Shown piece by piece: positions 56,809-64,000 of a stretch of 64,000 nucleotides of DNA. The notes beneath the pieces are model-generated. The model was not told the DNA's origin. It saw only the letters and a program-made list of their open reading frames with translations, and ran no database searches. The stretch covers positions 156,298 to 220,297 of the forward strand of contig ML210182.1 of NCBI GenBank assembly GCA_004369085.1, given 5' to 3'. The first letter of the stretch is position 1, and every line of letters begins with the position of its first letter. Source of the DNA: Coprinopsis marcescibilis. Taxonomy: Eukaryota > Basidiomycota > Agaricomycetes > Agaricales > Psathyrellaceae. A program made the translations under genes and the position numbers.

Positions 56809-59484
56809 ATGGTAAAGCGAAAAGGTTCAACGTCAGAAGGGAAAAGCTCGAGTTCGAAGCGTTTAAAGATAGCAAATGATGAGCCAGCAACGGTGACAGC
56901 TGTTCCGGCAGTGGATGGACCGGAAACAAGCGCCGACGAGGCCAGTGAGGCCACAACGTCGAAACAGAAGCAAACGGCAGACACGATGTCTGGAGAGAAA
57001 GGAAAAAGAAGAGAGGAGAAGACTGGGCTCGAGGAACTCCCTGCGATGGATGAAATACCCGCAGAGATCTGGGACGAGGTGAGAGCGTCTTTAAGACCGT
57101 GTATCCCCGAGTGTCATGAAATTCAACGCGTACTAGATAATAACCCATCTGGGTCCATTCGAACTCCTTCAAATGGCTAGGACCTGCAAAGTCATGAGAC
57201 GTGTTTTGATGAAGCCCGAATCGAAACACAGGTGGGAGCATGCGTTTGCTGCGAATATACCAGCGGGCTGCCCACCGTGCCCACCAGACTTGGTCGAGCC
57301 ACAATACGCCAATCTCATATGGTTCGATCATTGCCATGTAAGTCTTACGCATATCTTGTCATCCGTTATAATGTTGACAAGGCTGTTTCTCTCAGAAATG
57401 CTTGCGCAACGCGAGCAAAGATGCTCCCATCTTTGCGGTTCTGGAGGCAAGACTCCGGCTGTGTGGACGTTGCGTCGCTATCATGTGAGTGTCATTCGAG
57501 CTACCAGAAAAGTAGGCAGCTGACAGTGGGAAAAGCTTCAAGAAACGGAACGGTCTGCGGAAGGGTATACCCCGCCTTTTTGAAAATGTCCTTTATGCCA
57601 CGGCAGCGTTCAAATTCGAGCCGCGTACGTTTATCAGGTTTTTTTCTTGGTCAGTAATGTACTCACTTGCCTCTCTGGGACTTTGTAGACTTCCCATTCA
57701 AAAATACGAACCAAAATAGGTTCTACGCTCCTCTGGCCCATGCATTATGTGAGAAATACAAAGGGCTTGCGAGCGAAGAGAAGGTTGGCTGGCTCCAGGA
57801 GCAGCAGCTCAAACTTAAAGAGAATGCCAAGGTACGTACCCGTATTTAGGCAGACGTTTCTATTGTTAATGCTCGTTCTAGCATGCCAAATTGGCATACA
57901 GATATATCGCCAAGCTGCGGGACTTGGAAGTTAACCGTGATGTTTACTCCCTCCAGAGGCGCCTGTCTCGGTAAGTGTATATCCCCTGCCTTGATATTAC
58001 TCCCAAGCTGATGGATACTATTACTTAGGATCACCGAGAAGCTGACAGAACTGGGTAAATGCTTCACTAAACTCGTCTTAACTCCCTCTGAAGGCGGGAA
58101 TACTGCAGGTTATGGACAAGAATTCGGCTGGCTCAAAACGAAGGCTGGCTCTTCAAAACAATCCATCAAAAATTCTCCGGCGTGCCCACCTGTCCTGAAC
58201 CTAGACGAAACCCCCTTCGTCGTCGAGTCCTGCCAGGATTTAACCCTGTTAGGTATATGCTTCTCTCATTTTGCGGTCTTCGAGCTGTGCTGATCCTGTT
58301 ATATACTAGAATGGGAAAGGCTCGAGCCCCGTCTTATTGAATGGGCGAACCAAGTTCGAGAAGCCCGGATTATCGATGTGAAACAAAGGCGTGTTGAGCT
58401 TGGAACGCAATTGGTGTGCGATATGTATAAGACTTTTGTCTTTGCGGAGCCACCGAACTCCCACTATCCAAGTGTCATTGAACTCTGCATGACGGAAGAG
58501 TTTCGCGTGGTGTTCGAAGGCCCAGTGGTCGACCTCGAAAATGTCAAGGTTGTGGATAACAGCCTATTTGAGTCTGGGGTCTCGGCCTTTCCGCGCCTGG
58601 TGCAGAAATGGCGGGCCGAGAAAGACAAAGAGCTTCTGGAAATTCTGAAGACAGCGCAGGTGTACTCGGCGCTTAAAGCCAAAGATATTCCGCCGGACGC
58701 TTTCCATCTGGCGACAACCGTCTTCGAATGCAAGAAATGTGGGGCCTGCCTCTGGTATTGCCAAGTTGTCGTCCACAAATGTTTTTTCACCATGATCGCG
58801 GTTGAAGACACTCCACAGTCGCTCGATATTCGTTATAGCTTCCAGGAATCCACAACTGAGAATCAACACATCTGGGGAATCAATAGTGATGTCCTCGGTT
58901 TCTCTGAAGGTGCATATAGACATATGTGCGCCTTGCTTGATGCTTGTAGACTTCCCCAGACCGCTACTCTTGCAGAGTTAGCTGCTCTAGACCCCTATGT
59001 CCAGGGATGCCCGGGCTTTGTACGCTGGGACGATGTGAGTTCATATTTGCTTTTTTGGCCAGTTAGGAGCTTGACTAAACGGCTTTATTTAGTGTCCAAG
59101 CAAGTTCGCGGAACACAACGACGGGGACGACTACTCAAAGTGCTTCGAAGCTATGGGTCGTCCCAAGAAATACCCCGAAGGACCCAGCATGATAATGACC
59201 TCCTCGTATTCCTCTATCTTCGCCCGCTCCGTATGTCTCTTCTGCCAGATAAACCAAGATAGCTATGACTTGAATGATCATATACACATGCGGGGGCACT
59301 CGTGGTAAGCAGCCCTACACAACTTGTTGAACTATCCTAAGCGTTTCTTTTTGAGTATAGCCACGAAACACAAGTACCTCCCGCAATTATGGAGAAGCAT
59401 AGTCCGTGGTCTGAGATAAATGCACTACTAAACTATGCTCTCGCCCGTCAATGTGATCGTAGACCGTGGGCTTGGTCGCCGTGA
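56809..59484 (+). CDS. F-box / zinc-finger protein C (three-paralog family)
   Basis: ATG 56809, TGA 59482. The N-terminus is Ser/Lys-rich with KRL..., then acidic (TSADEASEA). The F-box IPAEIWDEIITHLGPFELLQ..ARTCKVMRRVL has an intron after WDE, at the same place as in A and B. CHKC..CGRC follows, then IPRLFENVL (compare IIPRFILNI of A) and a coiled region (LQEQQLKLKENAK). The Cx2Cx11HxC module (CKKC..HKC, near 58729-58779) comes next, then a finger CLFC..HIHMRGH near 59227-59295. After a last intron about 40 residues are open (HETQVPPAIMEKH..). Same inferred SCF-adaptor role as A and B. Confidence 0.75.
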
Positions 59485-59945
59485 CGGTGATTTCAGTCTA
59501 AGGGCAGTGACTTGAGCACTAGTTACCACTATTCCAATGCATGTAAAGTAGTTTACTTTTGGAGTCTCGTGCTTCTAGATGGAGCTCCCGGCTTGACAAT
59601 TTTACTACTATCATTCCAATACCGTAAGCATGCTTGAGACCTGCTTGATGAAGTATCGAGGCCTACTATCACACCCCTGCAGCCCGCTGAAGTAGCTCTT
59701 ATGGGGTTCCTGTGATTGGGATTGCTCATGCAGAATTCAACTTATAGTTACTCCAGGAGACCTCTGTAACGGCGGACGCGCCAAGTCGCGTCTCATTTAT
59801 GTCGCGTCATAAGGTCACGTGCTGTTGATTCGCGCGTCTCAGGGTCTTGGCACTAAGCGCGTTCTGCTCTTTCCTCCGAAGAACGTCCACCGAGGGCAAC
59901 AACGCAAGCAGCATTTGGATGTAGCAAGGCTGCTCTGGAGGCAAG
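59485..59945. other. Intergenic between gene C and SPC24
   Basis: No gene seen. The right end is the SPC24 promoter. Confidence 0.5.
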
Positions 59946-60756
59946 ATGTCTATTGATGTCCATGAAGCGATGTAAGCTCATCGTTTGTCGCGATCCGAAG
60001 AGTAAAATGCTAATTCAAAGATAGTAAAACGATTCGAGATATGCAGGACATGATCAATGTCGACGAAGATTTTGCATCTATCCTCGTTGCCGAAGAGAAA
60101 TTCAAAGCTTCGGAGAGGAAAAGGAAAGAGGAATCTGAAAAGGCCCACGCAAAGCTCAAAGGCGAGTTGCTCATACTGCGATGAGGGCTTTAGAAATAAC
60201 ATGTCTATCTGTCGCATTCAGCCCTTGCTCGAGCATTGGAGGCGGCGAGAGTCTCTTCAACGCGGCCTGCATCAGTACCATCGCAACAAGACCATGTCAC
60301 CATGCTCAATCAGTTGGACAGCTCGAAACTGTCGTTGGCCAAAAACATCAGCGATGCAGAGGGCGCAGTTGGGAGCAAAGAAGCCGAGCTCGCCAAACTC
60401 AAGGACGAGGCAAGGGACTTGGAAGCGTACGACCCCGCTATCGAGCACGCCAAGGAACTAGATGGCTCAACGTACGTTCAGTCCGACTACATCAGACTCC
60501 AGTCCACTAAAGGTAATTTCTACGAACAGCTTGAGGTTACAGATATACCAAGGACTAGGCTTCGAACCAATCTACGACCCAGAGAAGAAGGTTGCAAAAC
60601 TGCTTATCCGTATGAATGTCTTCCAGCACCTCTGGCCTCATGCTGACGTTGGGTTCCTTAGGGTCAACCTCAGGCGAAATCTACTCCCTTGACTATTCGT
60701 CGGTCAACTCTGACTTTGAATTCACTCAGCAAATATGGAAGTTGGCGAGTTCATGA
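59946..60756 (+). CDS. SPC24: Kinetochore protein Spc24
   Basis: Five exons. A tiny first exon (MSIDVHEAI) joins at 60026 to KTIRDMQDMINVDEDFASIL. A coiled-coil rod follows (KFKASERKRKEESEKAHAKL; NQLDSSKLSLAKNISDAEGA), then the C-terminal globular head LRLQIYQGLGFEPIYDPEKK, RSTSGEIYSLDYSSVNSDFE, FTQQIWKLASS. Spc24 pairs with Spc25 in the Ndc80 complex that joins kinetochores to microtubules. The intron at 60162-60221 has a GC donor (AAAG|GCGAGT) and no in-phase GT alternative. Others are at 60472-60529 and about 60613-60660. Confidence 0.9.
60162..60221 (+). other. GC-AG intron in SPC24
   Basis: KLK/ALARALEAA joins in frame only with a GC donor GCGAGT at 60162 and CAG acceptor at 60221. The nearby GT at 60168 gives the wrong phase. 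Same donor hexamer as the intron in the ITFG1-like gene. Confidence 0.75.
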
Positions 60757-61114
60757 CGCCTCTGCCCGGTTTGTGGCTCTCCTACCTTACGACCCCGCTC
60801 ACGACGCATACCTCGTCTGGATCTATCTCTCAACATGTGTTTATCAACTAATTCACCAACGCGCTTTCACAATATTGGAGCTTCAGTTTGTACCTCTCTA
60901 AACAGTGCGATTTGCGGCCCTCGGCACTGAGCTCCTTGACGTGTCCAATGTATGTAAAGCATTTTCGGAAAATAAAAAAGTTAATTGCATAGAATCGACA
61001 TGCTCTATATCTACGCATGTAGTAATGATTAAGCACTGTGTAGCCGATGGACGCAGCCACCAGTGAAGGATCCATCGCGCTCTATCCACTCGAGCGCTCT
61101 CACTCTCGTTTGGC
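60757..61114. other. Convergent 3' region, SPC24 / RlpA-like
   Basis: Trailers of two converging genes; no further gene. The open frames are shadows of SPC24 or random. Confidence 0.5.
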
Positions 61115-62772
61115 TTAAGCCTGAGTTGTCGAGGCTTCAGCGCCAACATCCGTCCCCTTACTTTCGATCAAGGTCTGGATCATAACGCCCAACTTCGAGA
61201 ACAGCTCGGAGAGTAGGTCCCAATTTTGCTTGAGGTCCTCCTCGGGGGATGCGGTGGCCGATGCGCTAGGAATGGGTGCGGCGTTGGCGACAGGGGTGAA
61301 GTCGGACTCATCGGCAGCAGCGGAAGCAACAGGCGAACTCTCGACAGCAGGGCTATATACAGAAGTAGCATCAGCACTGGGTTCGGCTAGCAATTGATCT
61401 GGAGCAAAGGATGGAGAGGGATCCGAAACGAGAGGAGACGTGGTGGGCTCGGGGGTGAAGACGGCGGGTGATACAGTTGGCGATTCAGTTGGCGTTCCAG
61501 CCGCAACGGTCTCGCTGTTCCATTCCTCGTCGTCTTCCCATTCAAGGCACTCGCCCTCCTCATCATCGTAATCATCACCTGCATTGCCATCATCGGTGTA
61601 TGTGCCGTCCTCGGCCGCAACGGTCGACGTTGGACTCGGGGAGGCGGTCGAAGGGCTCCAGTCGCTAGGACTGGGGCTGGAAGTAGCCTGTTCCACGACG
61701 AAGTCGGCAACATTGGCCAATGCGGGAGTCTCCTCCGAAGCGGTCCACGCGGGAGGTTCGGAAGAAGAAATGGAAGAAGGGACAATGGTGGCAGTTTCGG
61801 AACTTTCTGACCTGGAGCTGCTAACCGGAGGGGGAGCTGGGACCTCGCTGGTGGTGGTCGGCTCCACGGAGGCTTCCCAATTGGCGGTGGGTTCAACGGG
61901 GGCTTGCCAAGTAGTGGTGGGTTCTTCTACGGGTGCTTGCCATGTAGTGGTGGGTTCAACTGGAGCTTGCCATGTAGTGGTCGGCTCAACAGGAGCTTGC
62001 CAAGTAGTGGTCGGCTCGGCAGCGGGTGCTTGGTACTCGGGAGTTGGCTCCGGAGCGGGTTCTGGGGTGAAAACGGGTGCCTGGCCACCGGAACCATCGC
62101 TGAAGCTCCATTCGCCGTAGATAATGCCGACATCTTCAGAAGCAAAGTAGCGGAACAGGCTTCGGGAGAGGTCGAGTCCACCGTAAGGGCATCCGGGGCA
62201 CTGTATAACGATAGAAAGGTGAGCTATTTACTGCGATGATCGAGAAAGGAACAGTTGCTAACCCGATCCATGACTTTGGCTTGGGCAGTCTTGCCGCCAT
62301 AGCTCAAAGTAATCGTCTTCTGGCATTCAGGGCCTGGGTATCCTGATCCGAATTGCTAGATTCGAAAAGGACCGATGAGCTCTGAGTTCTGGGTAACGTA
62401 TCGAGCTTTACTTACGTCTGCGTTCAATGCGACGATCTACCGGACGGTGGAGAACATCGTTGGTCAGGAATTCGAATACAGTTTCAAACACGGCTTGCTC
62501 ACAAAGTCACTTTCAACGTTCCATTCGCCACAGGCACCACTAAACGCAACCAGTCAGTTAACAGATCCAAGGTAATCAAGCAAATGCCAAGAGACTCACA
62601 GTCCGACGTCATAGAACGACCACCTGGAGTCGCTGAACCGCTTGTAGAGATGTACATCTCCAGCAGCGCGGTTTGCGAGTTCTTTGGGGTTACCGATGGG
62701 CGAAGCCAGTCCGCCGATGGTGGCCACAGAGCTGATCAATGCAGCAGACAGGAGTTGTTGGAAGATTCCCAT
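61115..62772 (-). CDS. Secreted RlpA-like double-psi beta-barrel protein with Pro/Thr tail
   Basis: ATG 62772, TAA 61115. Signal peptide MGIFQQLLSAALISSVATIGG, then a prepeptide ending at KR (HLYKR), a possible Kex2 site. The DPBB domain is spread over four exons: SDSRWSFYDVGLGACGEWNV, DFIVALNAD, CQKTITLSYGGKTAQAKVMD, RCPGCPYGGLDLSRSLFRY and GIIYGEWSF. It resembles fungal RlpA/expansin-like proteins. The C-terminal ~330 residues are low-complexity Pro/Ser/Thr/Glu, first about six EPTTTWQAPV-type repeats, then a very acidic patch (DDYDDEEGECLEWEDDEEW). No GPI signal is evident. Likely acts at the wall or outside the cell. Confidence 0.87.
61857..62035. repeat. 27-30 bp coding tandem repeat in the RlpA-like gene
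   Basis: About six units related to GTGGTCGGCTCAACAGGAGC (plus strand) encode EPTTTWQAPV variants on the minus strand. The more 3' units in the gene are less conserved. Confidence 0.85.
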
Positions 62773-63782
62773 GACTTTACAAGAACGATCGAACTGTGAG
62801 GTCTGGTGCTGTCTAGTGGACGTGTTTGTCGAGTACGCCAACGGCGGAGAACAGCACGGCACGGGCTGTTTAGTTTGTGTAAAAAGAGTGGGAGTGGGAG
62901 TCCTGGGGGAGGATGTGGGTGGTGCTGGAGCTGGAGGGTTGCCCGTCTGAACTTGTCAACAAGATCGACGAGGAATAGTCTTCAGCCTGGCGGAAACGAG
63001 GTAGAGACGGTAAGGGTGAAAGGTAAAAGGACTTCCAATAATTTTCGGATGCAGGGGTGCCTCATCCATTTTATACCCAGCAAGGACATGCGTAATGGCC
63101 CTGACGCGAACGCGTCAATAAAAAGGTGAAAAAAAGTGTGAAAGTGGAATGAAGTGGACCCGATTCTGCCGAGTGCGGATCGGCCGCGGTGGACTTCGAC
63201 CCCCGTTGTTAATCTAGAAGGGACGTCATGAAGGTATTGCCAAAGTGCAATGAATTTCAGGGTGCTTACCTTGAGAGACTGTGGAGGTTTCCACCTACAT
63301 AATGCCAAGACGACCTGTGAAAATCAACGGTTTATGTCAGGAACGCGCTGGAACGCGATCGAGGCTGTTCATGGCGATGGGAAGGACAAATTGGGAAGTG
63401 AAAGAGCGGCCAAACTATGAGGGACAGCTACTTACTAGTGCTCAGAAAAGAAACACACCCCTGAGCGCATGCATAAAGCTCAGGTCAACAACCACAACTT
63501 CGTCTAACACAAATTAAAGCATAATTGATTAATGGGATCAAGCTACAGCTCAAATCCACATTGGGTATCATCAATATGTAACACAAAGTGCAAGTAGAAC
63601 AGCAAGCACTAGAAGGAGTAGCTAGTGGACCAGGCCACATCCGGCAAAGAAAAAAATACAAACACTAAAATCCAAACCGATCCACGCTTCCCCAGGGTCT
63701 GAGCAAACAAAACTAGCGCTGCTCTCCAGCCCAAAAGCGATAGAGTACAACTAGTTAAAGGAGTGATAAAACACCGAGGCGT
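62773..63782. other. Upstream region of RlpA-like gene and 3' region of the edge gene
   Basis: About 1 kb without a convincing gene. The plus ORFs 62806-63129 and 63281-63517 have no domains. The TATA-like element at 63067-63077 lies here. Confidence 0.45.
63067..63077 (-). promoter_or_regulatory. TATA box candidate for the RlpA-like gene
   Basis: Minus-strand GTATAAAATGG about 300 bp upstream of the ATG. It would imply a long 5' leader of about 260 nt, so the assignment is tentative. Confidence 0.4.
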
Positions 63783-64000
63783 TTACTGCCCTGCGAACTG
63801 GGCGTCGACAGCGAGGACTCCGTACTGAACGTACAAGCGTTGGATGCCACGGAGATTACCAGCGGAACCGCTTGGAGAGGGAGCTGCGCCCGAAGCAGTG
63901 GGCCTATCTCCTGCGGCGGTGACGCGATTGCCGCTTCCGGCTGATTCCTGCGGCGCGGAGCTGGCAATGATCGTGAGGGAAGGAGAAGGGGGTGGGGGAG
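63783..64000 (-). CDS. C-terminal end of an unidentified Ser/Gly/Ala-rich protein (partial)
   Basis: Open on the minus strand to the window edge, ending at TAA 63783-63785. Reads PSLTIIASSAPQESAGSGN, TASGAAPSPSGSAG and LRGIQRLYVQYGVLAVDAQF-AGQ. The Ser/Gly/Pro character and a semi-hydrophobic end suggest a secreted or wall protein, but the domain lies outside the window. Confidence 0.4.
   Translation of the reverse strand, partial: PPPPSPSLTIIASSAPQESAGSGNRVTAAGDRPTASGAAPSPSGSAGNLRGIQRLYVQYGVLAVDAQFAGQ

Noticed and set aside
1..64000. CRISPR array, bacterial operon or prophage
   Set aside because: No spaced palindromic repeats; spliced eukaryotic genes throughout.
1..64000. Secondary-metabolite gene cluster
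   Set aside because: No polyketide synthase, NRPS, terpene synthase or P450; the genes are mainly housekeeping or lineage families.

Overview
The window is nuclear DNA of a filamentous basidiomycete, very probably an Agaricomycete. Most genes are split by 45-90 nt GT..AG introns with CTNAC-like branch points. The gene mix also fits: cerato-platanin, an RlpA-like secreted protein, MYND-finger families, F-box families, Dicer and Cdc42. About two dozen protein genes lie on both strands, with one tRNA-Ser(AGA). There is no sign of a mitochondrial, viral or bacterial replicon.

Layout. 1-1461: 3' part of an ITFG1/TIP-like FG-GAP membrane protein. 1.7-4.2 kb: F-box/zinc-finger gene A. 5.1-7.7 kb: serine/threonine kinase with a long N-lobe insert. 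9.3-10.0 kb: secreted cerato-platanin with a repetitive Pro/Thr/Ser linker. 10.7-13.3 kb: membrane-anchored histidine acid phosphatase. 13.7-18.7 kb: four tandem MYND-finger genes, the second broken. 18.9-20.9 kb: a small acidic protein of unknown function and a phosducin-like protein. 21.3-25.9 kb: an intact Dicer. 26.6-27.7 kb: AhpD-like protein. 28.2-31.2 kb: F-box/zinc-finger gene B. 31.9-36.2 kb: WD40 protein. 36.9-39.5 kb: Cdc42 and splicing factor SF3B4. 39.6-44.9 kb: EMC4 and a divergent beta-propeller amidohydrolase. 44.9-46.9 kb: gene-poor, GT-rich repeats. 46.9-50.0 kb: MIF-like protein and a PI-PLC X-domain protein. 50.4-53.9 kb: two lineage-type hypothetical proteins. 54.3 kb: tRNA-Ser. 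55.2-59.5 kb: PAP2 phosphatase and F-box/zinc-finger gene C. 59.9-60.8 kb: SPC24. 61.1-62.8 kb: RlpA-like secreted protein. 63.8-64.0 kb: the end of an unidentified gene.

Most genes are independent housekeeping or secretory genes rather than one pathway. The most distinctive content is two paralog families. One is three dispersed F-box proteins (A, B, C) sharing a CxxC/CxxC pair, a Cx2Cx11HxC module and a C-terminal C2H2-like finger. The other is the tandem MYND array with one decaying copy. Smaller points of note are two convincing GC-AG introns with the same donor, a phosphatase with THE where HD is expected, and two secreted double-psi beta-barrel-type proteins that each carry a tandem-repeat Pro/Thr-rich segment. 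Exon boundaries were inferred by eye and are not transcript-supported.
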